From positions 12,815,152 through 12,879,151 of the forward strand of contig OZ024784.1 in the NCBI GenBank assembly GCA_964017065.1: 64,000 bases of DNA. Direction: 5' to 3'. A program made the translations under genes and the position numbers. A model generated the notes under the pieces. It was not told where the DNA came from. It was given only the letters and a program-made list of their open reading frames with translations, and ran no database searches. This document shows positions 10,902-22,346 of the stretch, piece after piece. Origin of the DNA: Haliclona indistincta (Eukaryota; Porifera; Demospongiae; Haplosclerida; Chalinidae). Position 1 is the first letter of the stretch. Every line of letters starts with the position of its first letter.

Positions 10902-13900
10902 TCAACTGAGCTGGTCCTCTTTACGAAGATACTCTCCAATGTCTGCTTGGTGGAAAGCTACAACAGTTCCTGGATCAGCTCGTCTGCAGTCCTGGGTAGA
11001 TTTGGCAGCAACACCAAATCCCTATAGAAAAACAGACAATAATTATTTTCGCATCATTATTGAGCCATGACAGCTTTCGGGGTTAATCTAGCAGACACCT
11101 GCAAACACTTATACACATGTGCACAATAACTAAATGCATGCACAATAGCTCTTATTGTAACGTAAACAGTCACAAGACAAGGTCAAGTGATCATACTGAC
11201 AGCAACACTAGCTAGCAACACTGTAACAATACTGACACCTGCAGACTGTAACAATGCTGTTTGCTGCATCACTATATATTATCAAAACAGTGCGCACAAA
11301 TGGACTAAATTAAATTTAGGCACAAAACACTGTCTACCATGAATGTCTAGGCACAGTCTCAAAGCTAATAGCAACCATGTGTTACTAGTACACTGTTAAT
11401 TTTTAAAAGACTTGTAATTGAGTGTTATTCTTGTTTATAGAAGACTCTATGACACACAAAACTAATAAGAGGAAGTTGAGACGTAGTTTGGATAGAAGGG
11501 ATTGAAACAACAAAACCGTGTTTATAGTAGATCATTACTGGTTGAGTAACACAGATACGTATAGTAATCAAGACATTAACTTCCCAGAACAGTCATGCAT
11601 ACAAGATATGGAACAGCAACAATGTGTATCACGTATCCCATGTGTAGGTGTACTGCATACTGCTAGTATTCACTGAGAACAAGATCAAACGAACCAATCA
11701 GTGAACATGTACTACATACCAATCATCAACTAACAGTAGTCAACTGGAACAACACATCCTAACAGACTTGGAACAGGTTACATAATATCATGCCAACACA
11801 GACATAACACAGAAACACAGGCACTAAGCATGCACATACACGCAAAAATAACACTATAAAGAGGATTTGTATCACATTTAGGCATTTAGACATTTTCTGT
11901 GAAGATCACAGCTAGTATACTCTATAATTATGCAGACAGCTATGAGTGTTCCAGAAGAAATACTATTTTCAGTTTGGGATTTACGAATGATAAGACACTC
12001 ACTCCATAAACAAACTGCAAATTTTGTGGATAGGATACACAGTAACAAGTAAACATACACATGTTAGAAGGAAGCTTGTTATAGCGAATGTAGGAAAGTA
12101 TATCTACTACATGAGCACTACTGACCAATGGTAGGTCGCTCATAGAATAAATGATGACTCCTTGGTACTGTGGAGTGCTCTCTGTAATCCTGCCTAGACC
12201 TGACTTGAGAATGTTGTTACCATACACATACTGTTGCTCAGCACTAGGCTTCAGCCATATCTTGTACTATAGACAAAAGAACAATATTATCATACCATAC
12301 ACATACACTAATGAGAGAGTGTGTGTGTATGCCGAGCAGGACCTTAGCATAAGGCGCCAAGACATCCAAAGCTGTGATCACAAGATGAAATTTGTTGCTG
12401 TGGGTGAATTTACCAATACAGATACCAAGATGAAGAAGCTGCTTGCGAGAGATGTTAGTAGCTTTCCGCATTATTTCCTCTCTGTTGAGAACAAAAACAA
12501 TAAAGTCAGTTATAGGCAGGTGGAGTTACATTGGCAGTTTATTACAATTAGCGTCTACTGCTCAATTGATAATGACAGGCAATGAAGACTACAAACATCA
12601 TTGGACATTTTTTGTTGCTGCTGGCTACAGCTACGAAAATTAAATAAGTAAACAGAAGCTCTAGTAAATCCTTTGAACAGGAAGATCAACATGACGTAGT
12701 CAACTGTATGCCTCTATAGATTGCTTAAGGTGCTGATCACATCACTTGTCATGCACTCTACCACCATTAGAGCAGTTACACCACCATTCTGGTGAGAATC
12801 GAGTTCAGTCTGAGTTGGATCGATGCCCTACTTGTGGTTTCCAGGATGCAATGCTCAATTGACTATGTTGAAAGTTGTACTAATAAATTATCGGTACTTT
12901 GAAATAAACATTCTTTAGTGTGCTTATGAAGTTGTGAATTCAAATAAAAAATAAGCTTGAATTTCTCACAACTGACAGTTTGAACGCATTTCCAGAGATC
13001 CTCAGCTGAAAGATAGGTCATTTTGTATTAGTGTACACAGACTTGTTCTCATAAACTGTTCAAAGAACAATCCATGCACATGACACTTATACTCTGTGTA
13101 TTCATGCACTAGGGCTTCATAGATAGATTCATTTAGGAAATAAAAACAAAAAGGAGTAGGTTGAAGCAGGTTGAAACAGTCGTTATGAATTTGATAAGCT
13201 GTTTGGTTATCAGCCTGATATCAGCAAGAGAAATAAGTAGAACTGGTCAAAGATCACGAAAACGTAATTGTAGACATTGAAAGTAGAGAGCAAGTTCTTT
13301 TCAATAAGGAAGAAAGGTTGCCAACAGACCAAAGTATCACTAATGTATTAAGATATGCTGGTTGGGATGTGAAGTATGAATGGAAAATGTTTCAGTTTCT
13401 TGATGACAAATTCAAGTACTTCAACAGGTCTATATAATAATAATAATAATAATTTTTTCTATTATGATTAATTTTACTGCCTTATTTTTAGTGTAAGAGA
13501 AAAACAGCCATTTTCTTTACAAAATTATAGCTCTATTTGGTGCAATTTATTCTACGAAATTTTCCACTATACGGTATTTGGAAAAGAAAGAATACGAGTT
13601 TGAACCATGTTGATGAATTCATGTGGTTAGTAAATGAAGGACAAGTGGTTCGTGTCAGCAAACACAATACGAGTTATTAATTCAGTACTTCATACCTTGG
13701 CACTCGAGTAGACATGATTACAACACATTGGAAGTGAACAGGTTAATCTAGGTCTATGGAGCATGTCGAGAAACACTTGCTGCAGTTTTAACAGACATTG
13801 AAAGCAGAGATCAAGTTCTTTTCGATGATTGTTAGGATGCGAAGTATGAATGGAAAAGTTAAGCTCAGAGCACATGAATCATTCTTCCATCACACGATCA

Positions 13901-16900
13901 ATTTGACAAAGTCCTGCAACCACAATTTAATGAGCACAGTTCTTCACATCATAATTGAAACCATCTCAATGTGATTGGAGTAGATGATGGTAACTAGCCG
14001 ATCACTCTTATTAGCACTTGGACCCTTTCAGGTCCGAAACCTAAGACATGGGAAAACCCCTTCTGACAACTGGCATTATCTTCATCAAGTAGAGCGTAAT
14101 TGAAACTAAATTTGCTCAGTTCAGTAGGCAGTCAACAGATTCTTTTACCATTAGCAGAGAATAAAGGTTCAGATAACCACTAGTTTGTTTGATTTTTCGA
14201 TTGTGTAGGAGGTGACCACACAAGTATAAATTTGCTCATCATAGGTCATGGTTTTGAAAGTTATCCGGCCCTCAACTTTTCTAGGTGAAAGTTTTTAAGC
14301 AATTTCTTTTACAGCAACCATTATCATCACTGATCAGCAATAAAGGTGAGTTCTTCCTCAGTCCCGGCCTCTTCACAAAATTGCTTGTCCAAGACTCTGG
14401 GTTCCTGCACGCTTTCTGCCCTTATGTCTGGAAATTTCTCGATCAACGTTAATTTCTATTTCTTTTTCTACGTCAAAGCCTGAGAACAGAAAAGTTGATT
14501 CGCAACCACGACGAGCAATATCACTATCAGTAGCACAAAGTAGTCTTGCCATTTTGCATGATGGGCGTGGAAATCAAAGGTGGAGCTGGTAGGGTGCAGT
14601 TGGTAATAATTATCTGGAGAACCAACAATGGCTGGATGTTAAAATTCAGCTAGAATTTCTCAACAAGTTGACACAGAAAACTCGATTTTGTCATTTAATG
14701 CCATTTTTGACCAGATAGAGCCTAGCCTGGTTCCCCAGGCCCAATAGCGGATCGTACAAAGCGTTCAATTGAATGGGTGTGGCAAGGGGGTGGAGCGAAA
14801 AGTGAATGAGAAGTAGGGCCTGGTGCATGGGCTTGACCTCACTCGGAACAGTACGCCAGCATTCCGGCGTACTGGAATTTCCAATTAACAACCGCAGGAA
14901 CGCTGTAGGCGTGCACTAAGCTGAGCTGAGTGAAACATGGTTGATGAAGCCATTTCTTGTGCTGCTGCTGCGCTCGGCTATCCATCTGTTCGCCGCGAAC
15001 AGATAGATGCTGTGCGGGCTATTGCGTCAGGAAACGACGTGTTCGTTGCTTTGCCAACGGGATATGGAAAGTCGCTTTGCTACGCCATGCTACCGTTGGT
15101 TTTTGACAAGCTCCATGGCCGTTCGCCAAAGACTTCAATCGTCGTCTGCATCTCTCCATTGGTGGCACTGATGCAAGACCAGAAGGGAAAGTTTTCTCCA
15201 AAAGGACTGAGCTGTGAATATGTGGGAGAAGGAGTGGAAACTGCTGCTATCGACCGAGTGAAGAATGGTGAATGCCAGCTGGTGTTTATTACACCATATG
15301 CAGCACCTACTGGAGAGAGCTTTTAAGGACTGACATCTATCAGAAAAATCTGGTGGCATTAGTAGTAGACGAGGCCCACTGTGTTAAGAAATGGTAAGCA
15401 GTTACATTGGTTGGCTATATACTGCATGTGTATTTTGTTTATGTGCAGGGGAGAACAATTCAGGAAGGCCTACTCTAGGATTGGAGAGATCAGAAGTATT
15501 CTACCACCATCTGTACCCGTAATGGCACTAACTGCGACTGCTACGCGTCATACGAGAAATGACGTCATCAAAAAACTATGTATGAAGAGATGTGAATTAG
15601 TGTGCAAATCTCCGCATAAGGCCAACATTTCTCTACTGGTTAAGTTGAAACCTGACCTACATAATGTTCTAATGCCCTTGGTCTGTAAATTAAGAGAGAG
15701 CCGTGCTTCATCTAACCGGACAATCATTTACTGCAAGCGGTACGATGAGGTGGTAACAGTGTATCGATTTTTCAAACGACAACTAGGGAAGCAGTTCACA
15801 GAACCAGCTTCAGCTCCAGATTTGCCACAATACCGACTAATAGACATGTACACTAAATGTACAGATGGAATTGTAAAGGAAGCTATCGTCGGTGCATTTG
15901 CCTTGCCAAATTCTAAACTAAGAATCGTTGTTGCTACCATAGCATTTGGCATGGGGATAGATTGCCCAAACATTTCACAAGTGATCCATTGGGGCCCATC
16001 GTCGTCAATAGAGGACTATGTTCAAGAAATTGGACGAGCAGGTCGTGACCCATCAATGGCTGCTTCTGCTACCTTGTACTATGCAAAGGGCGACCAGCAA
16101 TATACATCTGGCACTATGATGGAGTACTGCAAGAACACAGAAGAGTGTAGACGTCAGCTATTGTATAGTGGATTTGATGAATTTGCTAGTGATCATGACC
16201 GCCCGAGTGGTTCTAACTGCTGTGATATTTGTGCTCATGTGTAACTTTAGTATTATAAGCTCATGCATGAGAAAATGAAATACAATGATCAGAAGAGAGT
16301 TGCTTTGAGTTTTTTGTTCATCCAATTCATTAGTTTTTCCTTGTCTAATTTGGATATCAAACTTCCTGTAACTGATTTAAACGAAGCATGTTTCCTTCCT
16401 TTCTGGTAGCAGAAGACTGAAGATTTTTCACTTAGTTCTTTCACTACTGTTGCAACATCTTTCGAGAGATTTGGCATACTATGCTGACTTGCAAGACTAT
16501 GTAAATGAAAAACTGAGTCGAACTGCTCGCATATAGACATTAAAGGACCAATGCATCTACCAATACGTGAGATAGCCTGAGGTGTGACATTTGAACCCAA
16601 TCCTGCTATGGCGAACTTGCAAGCTGCATTAATGTGCTCCATATGCAGATCACACGGAATATTATGTCCTGGTGTTCCATGAACATTGACAAATCGTGAG
16701 TAAATAAGCTGATTTGCTAGTCTTGGCGGGAGGAGAACATAGTATTGTGCAAGTAGATTTAACGCTTCTATGCTGTAATTCTTGTGATTGGTACATTTGA
16801 AAATGAGGAGAAAAAATTTCCAGCACCTTATTAATCTCTGGCCATCACCTTCATGAATAGCGTCATCAAACTCTTCCTTCAATAAGCACAAAGTAAGACA

Positions 16901-19900
16901 TTCCTTCGCATACTCAAGAATACCATCTTTGTTTTCCTTCTTGGTCTTGGCCGTTTTGTGATCAGTAGAATCACTGAGCACAGTAATGTCGAGATTGACA
17001 AACTTCGAAACCAAATCATGGGCAATGGACTTTAGCACCTGTTCCTTCTGACTTTTTGATAGAGGTTCAGAAAGTGGGAAAGTGTCATTGGGTTGATCTT
17101 TCATAGTCTCCATGCCCAGAATCTCCATCCCTGCTGCCACTACGTGGCCTATTAGGACCACTTCAAGGAAGTCCTCAGCAGCATTCACATCCTTCTTTGG
17201 ATCAGTTGGAACAGAAGATCGGTTAAGAATGTTTCGAAGTTGAAGTAGTGTACCACCATCCATGTTGGACTGGTGTCCATATAATTTAGTCCATACGACC
17301 TACAAAATTTACAAAAATGCATCATTAAACTGAATGAGAAATCTAAACATGCATACACGTGTAGCTAGTAGAAAGTTACCTGCATGAAGCAAACTTTAGC
17401 ATGCCAATCTTCTACTACAGGTACAACACCTTCAAAACGAGCTCTACCAGAAATAGCATTTTCCCTAATTCCTTGTGCTCCTCTTATGCGTACACAGGTC
17501 ATTTGATCTCCTCCAAAGAGAATAGGATGAAAATAATCAATTTCGACTTTTGTAGGCGTTTCTTCTGGCACGTCTACTTCTTTCTCAACTCTCACCATAG
17601 GAACAAACCTGCAATTGATCAAAAGAGAGAAAAATAATTGACAGTAATAATTATTGTAATGCTAGTACTTACTTGTGTACTTCATCAACAATTGATACCA
17701 TCTCATCCATTTGATTTTCACTCTTCAGTTGGATTCCCAGTGGGTACTGCAAAAGCAGTGTGAATATTGTTATTATGCATGCTAGCAAGTTTATTCTTAC
17801 CACTAGTGATTTCTTCGACATTTCAGTAGAGTACATGTGAGAGATGTGCTTAACAGTCACTTCAGAAAGACGCTTTAGTGGTGGAAGATGTTTGACAAGT
17901 ATTCGGCTGACATGAATTTCAAAGTTGTGAAGAATTTGCTGTAGATCAACATCAGAAGGAAGGAGAGACATGACAAGTTCATCGTCAAAAGCACGGTCTG
18001 GTTTGTTTTCCGATAACGAGGAGAAATTTACACGGTCAGCCACAGCATAAGAGTTGAAATAGTGAAGAGACATGGTTGTGCGATCAAGTGTTTGATGTCT
18101 GCGTTTGACATTTTTGTCAATGTTGTCACCAACTATTTTGAACCCTTGCCATGTAGAAGACGCTTGTGTAAGTGGTGGAACAACCGGAGATAGTAAGCTG
18201 CACACTGGCGGCAAGCACTGACTTGTAGGTGTACTTGCTGATTCAGGAGTAAAGCAGGAGATGTCAAGAGATGGTAGAGAAGAAGAAGCAGCAGTCACTT
18301 CCATAGTTGAATCATTCTCTGGTTCTTGCTGGTTAGGAGTGGAGGCTAAGAGAGGCCCTTGGTTAACAAAAAGGCTGCATGTGCTTGAATCTGTGCATTC
18401 AACTAGAGTACCTGCTTCAGATACCTCTTCATCAAACACGCACAATGTGTCATCTTCAAAGGACAATGACATGTTGACAATTGCAGTGTCACAACACTGA
18501 AACAAATAACAGTGACATGAAGTGATAGTAATTGATACTGAGATGCATACCTGATCATTACAAACAGATGATTTCAGACGAGGTATGAGGCTCCTTGTTC
18601 TGGCAACAACTGGGGCATCATGATTTTCACCAAGTGAATCAAGGAGATATAAAGTAGCACGAGGGGACAGTGAAAGCATACCCTTCTGCAGTCGCCTATA
18701 AGCCTGCATGTATTATAATGTACATACATTTGAACCATGCAACATCCTAATTGTACCTGACGACCAGCATGTCCTGCTTGGAGGATCAATGAGAAAATTG
18801 CTGCGATGAGCTTCATCTTTGGGTTCCTGAATTTCAGCAAGACTGCTGTAGACATCACCACTGCAACCTTCTCTTCCACACTCTTCTTATTTGGACAGCT
18901 CTCCATCAGTGCAGTCGTGAGGACAGGCGCATGAGCAAGTAACTCGTCGAAAACTTTGATTACAGACCAATCTTGCAATGCCAACTTGCTAGTGTCGCGA
19001 TAGATTGATTGAAATTTGTCAGCACATAAATGCTTCATCTCATTACGCATTATGTGACCGATCTGAGTGGTAATATATAGCTTGATTCGAGGAATTGCCA
19101 GTGATCGAATAGCAATAAAGTGAGCATTGCAGTTGGCAACACTACGAGCTAGTCGTTTCATTCCAGTCTCTTTGATGATCTTTTGCTTCGGTCTCTTGTT
19201 TCCTACAGTAATCTAAAACATGCAAATAAAATTAATAATCAAGACATGCATGACATTATCTTGTCAATGAAACGGCTTACCGTGACTGATGGAGATGCTG
19301 CTGAAGTTTCAGACAGGAGGCTTGAACTTGTGAAGAGCAATCGCTTCTTGGCTCGCAACGTGACCATCGTGGACTCTGGATTCGAACTGTTAGTAGCAGC
19401 AGTAGCACCAGCAGGTGTGGCTGGAGGCTCAGCTATTCTTTTTCTAAGCTCTCTGTATGAACTAGACTGTTTCATCCTACCAACTATCTCCTGCTTCATC
19501 ACTTCCAGCTCGTGCTCCAGCTTCACCATCCGCTCCAGTTGGACAAAACAGGGCCTCTTACAAAGGTACACTGCCGTCTCCTGGCTGTCTATAGCAGCTG
19601 GTTCCTTGAGGTACGCTTCAACATCAGCATCATATAGCATTCTACCAGGAACGCTCTCACTCAGTAGCTGTGCTGCCTTGTGCACGACTTGTTTGGAGTT
19701 GTCACTCGACAAAAGTCGACGTTCTCTACACTTGGGAAGCAGTGCATCGCATAGCCTACACTTTGGTGCAGCTGGCGCTACGGCAGAAACTACAGCTGTA
19801 GCCATCACCCACGTGTAGTTTGTATAATAACCACAAAAATTAAAAAAATGTACTTCATTACCACGCCCACAACATTCCTATGTTCCGAGTGAGTTCAAGC

Positions 19901-20293
19901 CCATGCACCAGACCCTTCACCGCCTCCTCGAATTTTTTCCTTCGCGTTTTTAATCCTTTCTTTTGTAATCATTCGAAGGGTCTGGGGACCAGACTAGATA
20001 GAGCCCCCTTCAATTATTGTGCTACCTTCAGCATGATCAATAACTAGACTAGACTATTTGTACTTGCAATATCTTTACAACATAACATTTTGTGGCTGGA
20101 AATACCTGACATAGTAGACTCTACTTTTGTGTAGTCTCAGACAGTAGCTACCGTCAGGCCTGTCCACCAACAGCTTCACATTGTCCCCAACACTGTGTGC
20201 AAATAACAAATGTACGGTTATAAAAGATCATGCTTACTATTTCATAAGCTTCTCAAATACAGTCCTGGACTCCTCTTCGGTCAAAGGCCTCAT
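10902..20293 (-). CDS. NIP7: 60S ribosome biogenesis factor NIP7
   Basis: Five exons: 20238-20293, 20106-20192, 12343-12481, 12126-12266 and 10902-11021. They join in frame into a protein of about 180 residues, the normal NIP7 length. Exon 1 gives [19 protein letters not shown]; exon 2 gives [20 protein letters not shown]. Exon 3 carries [20 protein letters not shown], exon 4 [20 protein letters not shown] (PUA domain) and exon 5 [17 protein letters not shown] with [19 protein letters not shown]7 acts in the nucleolus in 27S pre-rRNA processing and 60S assembly. Intron 2 is about 7.6 kb because a 5.27-kb transposon has inserted. Its start lies 66 bp from the divergent gene at 20360. The exon 3 donor (gtcctg) is weak. 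Confidence 0.93.
11022..12125. other. NIP7 intron 4, nothing recognised
   Basis: A 1.1-kb AT-rich intron with no coding signal or terminal repeats that I could identify. Confidence 0.5.
13244..13862 (+). repeat. Duplicated, decayed coding-like segment in NIP7 intron 2
   Basis: Plus-strand 13244-13437 reads as an open stretch with [19 protein letters not shown], then [13 protein letters not shown] and [11 protein letters not shown], but lacks a start. A shorter degraded copy (IESRDQVLF, then AKYEWK) appears at about 13790-13860. Another open piece, [20 protein letters not shown], lies at about 13600-13675. I do not recognise the protein. Probably remnants of a repeat family. Confidence 0.35.
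14373..14552 (-). other. Small ORF with coding-like composition, unrecognised
   Basis: A 59-codon ORF starting [17 protein letters not shown] and continuing [20 protein letters not shown]. It lies in NIP7 intron 2 just outside the left end of the 14723-19996 transposon. No family is recognised and no neighbouring exon was found, so it may be a gene remnant or chance. Confidence 0.25.
14937..16244 (+). pseudogene. RecQ-like DNA helicase of the transposon, apparently frameshifted
   Basis: It encodes a superfamily 2 helicase core. Exon 1 has motif [18 protein letters not shown] and motif Ia [27 protein letters not shown] is motif II (DEAH), followed by a 53-bp intron (after AAGAAATG at about 15393) and [14 protein letters not shown]. 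Later motifs are [33 protein letters not shown] and [12 protein letters not shown]. The end [10 protein letters not shown] resembles the RecQ zinc-cysteine end, but there is no HRDC or WH domain. Near 15297 the frame changes: LVFITP runs to a stop, and [11 protein letters not shown] continues in the -1 frame. This looks like a small indel. The protein is compact, as in transposon-encoded RecQ proteins. Confidence 0.85.
16289..19805 (-). CDS. DUF6589-family protein, probable transposase
   Basis: About seven exons from the ATG at 19805 give a protein of roughly 1000 residues. The N-terminus has a cysteine cluster ([12 protein letters not shown], later YLCKRPC) that could bind zinc, followed by a helical, coiled-coil-like stretch. 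The core has [76 protein letters not shown] and [15 protein letters not shown] with [20 protein letters not shown]. These are signature blocks of the DUF6589 family. The aspartates in GDNID and GGDQ and a glutamate in EDFLE are candidate DDE catalytic residues (inference). All exons I checked stay open, so it may be intact. Confidence 0.8.
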
Positions 20294-20359
20294 GATTTCC
20301 CGAGTGATTTCCCACGTGTTCAGAACACGCCTAGCCTAGTACCTCCCACCCGCGTTGTT
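20294..20359. promoter_or_regulatory. Bidirectional promoter between NIP7 and an unknown gene
   Basis: Only 66 bp separate the NIP7 start (minus) from the METQQRRPRR start (plus). The gap contains CCCACGTG-like and CACCCGCG sequence. The two 5' UTRs must be very short or overlap. Confidence 0.55.
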
Positions 20360-21846
20360 ATGGAAACTCAACAACGGCGGCCGCGCCGACCGCGTAAGTG
20401 AATCGTTGTACATTGTACGTTCCTTCATGGTGTCGACATGTGGACCAGGCCTTATAGCTGGACTTGCGTTATCACCTCTTGTTGCTAAGGCTCCTCTTAT
20501 CGCCTCACCTCAGCGGAAGCAATCGCCAAGTCGTGGAGAAATAATCCTGCTAGATCGATTGAGAAAACGACGTATGCGATACACCAGTACACAGACAAAG
20601 GCCACAAGTGAGAAGCACAAAATTAAGGACAGCATGGTGATCAAGGATGACTGCCATCACAAACAACACAACAATGACATACCCTGTGCGGTTGGTGATC
20701 AGCTAGGACCTAACTCGGGTATGTTTATTCACTTTCTTGCAAGTAAAATATATAAACACTCATTATTTTTAATTTATACACAGATGCTAGCATTCTTGCA
20801 GGACAGGTTATAAAAAGGGCCAAGTATAGGATTCTAAGAAGAACTAAAAGAAGACAGAGTCAGCCTGTTCTATCATCACCATTGCAGCACAGCAGTAGTA
20901 CTATTAGCTCATCCTCGGTTCATCGCTCTCCACAAGCTGCAAATGATTCCAAAAAATCATTTTACCTACCACCTATCACTCGATCATTATCCTCATCTAT
21001 AAACACATCTCCAGACACTAGTAGTAGTCAATTCAACAAATCTCCATACTCTCCAAAATGCAAAAGAGCTCTTTTTACAAATCCCCATCATTCCTTTCTT
21101 ACAACAGTAGCTCTCTCAAAGCCTTGCTCCAAAGACTCACTTTCTCCATTAAAACCAAGAAAACAACACAAAAGCAGTCTTGTACAACAGCACCATAGGA
21201 GATATATCTATCTATCTGAGCCTAGGAGTCCATTGTGTAGTGATGGATCACCTGGTGCTCCACCAGCATCTCCACGCCTGCCTGACATCAATGACTCTTC
21301 ATCAGTGTGCTATGTACTATCCCTTCATGATACAAAGGTGCGAGTGAGTGAGTGAGTGAGTGAGTGAGTGAGTGAGTGAGTGAGTGAGTGAGTGAGTGAG
21401 TGAGTGAGTGAGTGAGTGAGTGAGTGAGTGAGTGAGTGAGTGAGTGAGTGAGTGAGTGCAGTGAGTGGTGACCATGCACGCAAGAGTGGAGTGTCAATAT
21501 GGAAAATTCATTTCATCTACAATAGAGTCAGAGGACTTTGAAGACAAGGCTGGCTGCAATGGGTATATGCAATACTATCATTGTTTTATAGAATTATGAC
21601 TCAATTCTGCAGTGAATGAGTACAAAGAAAAGCAAGAGCAGCAACTGATTCGTGAGAAAATTGAACAACAAAGGCTACAAAAAGGCAGGATAGCATTACG
21701 AAAAGCTCAACAACGAGCCGAGGTAAGTTTACATGATTTTTTATCAGTTACTAAGTTCTTTTATTTTTTAGATTTATGCTTTGAACAAAATAATGACCAA
21801 AGTTGCAGATACAGATTTTACAGCCAATGATGATAATAAAGTGTAA
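20360..21846 (+). CDS. Unrecognised basic, serine-rich protein with helical C-terminus
   Basis: Six exons fit in frame: 20360-20393, 20449-20718, 20784-21337, 21526-21562, 21613-21722 and 21772-21846, about 360 residues. It starts METQQRRPRRPRLIAGLALS. The middle is low-complexity and Ser/Pro/Lys-rich (HSSSTISSSSVHRSPQ, FYLPPITRSLSSS, SPLKPRKQHKSS). The C-terminus is strongly helical and charged: VNEYKEKQEQQLIREKIEQQ, then KGRIALRKAQQRAEIYALN, ending FTANDDNKV. I do not recognise the family. Intron 3 starts at or next to a (GAGT)n tract, and translation into that tract stops within a few codons. Divergent from NIP7. Confidence 0.6.
21342..21458 (+). repeat. (GAGT)n microsatellite, about 29 units
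   Basis: An uninterrupted tetranucleotide tract of 117 bp, directly after the exon end AAAG/gtgcga. Each unit of the plus strand spells GTGAGT, the consensus 5' splice site. The antisense open frame of repeated THSL is a shadow. Confidence 0.97.
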
Positions 21847-22346
21847 TAATAATAATAATAATCATTCACCCAATGAGGAAGCACTCTCACATTACACAAA
21901 TCCTACGCAAACTACAGTAGACCTTTGCTAACCCGAACACCTAGGTACTCCACAAACAGGACAACTATTCAGATTAGTGAATATGTTTGGACTAGTGAAG
22001 ATGAGTACTTAGCGGGTACATAATACCCAGCAGTATGAGAGCACACACAGGAAAACTGTACTATTTGGTAAAATAACTATCACACTACTTACTAGTAAGA
22101 TAGTGACTAGGTACTTTGTTGTCTTGATGGGCTCTCTGTCTACCTGTCCATCAACAGACACAGTATGGTAGGTCCCAGAATCTACAAATTAACTTGCGAT
22201 CGGTACAAATAGAGTAACTTTGAACATCACATCACGCATAGTTAGCTAGTGCTCTATCATGCCCAGTAAAGTGTGATTATAATTTTGTATAAATACAAGC
22301 CAATAGTCAATGAAACTGTCTGGAATTTGGTGAATGCAGTGACTTT
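21847..22346. other. Intergenic, convergent 3' regions
   Basis: The 500 bp between the unknown gene and DDX19, where two 3' ends meet. It has a short (AAT)n run at about 21844-21862 and no coding signal. Confidence 0.55.

Larger units (their letters stand above)
14723..19996. mobile_element. 5.27-kb TIR DNA transposon with helicase and DUF6589 genes
   Basis: The left end (TAGCCTGGTTCCCCAGGCCC) and the complement of the right end (TAGTCTGGTCCCCAGACCC) form terminal inverted repeats that are themselves palindromic. A second, subterminal inverted repeat (GGTGCATGGGCTTGA, CTCACTCGGAACA) lies about 90 bp inward on both sides, at 14816-14850 and 19885-19918. The 9-bp target duplication GATAGAGCC is exact (14714-14722 and 19997-20005). 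The cargo is a RecQ-like helicase (+) and a DUF6589 protein (-), convergent with 44 bp between them. From memory, the helicase-bearing lineage of the Academ superfamily (AcademH) is the closest described type; this is an inference. It sits within NIP7 intron 2. Confidence 0.88.

Noticed and set aside
19183..19818. A 211-codon plus-strand ORF
   Set aside because: It is the complement of the DUF6589 gene's first exon, whose cysteine cluster and splicing into the next exon support the minus strand.
21288..21497. A minus-strand ORF with many THSL repeats
   Set aside because: It is the antisense reading of the (GAGT)n microsatellite and has no other coding evidence.
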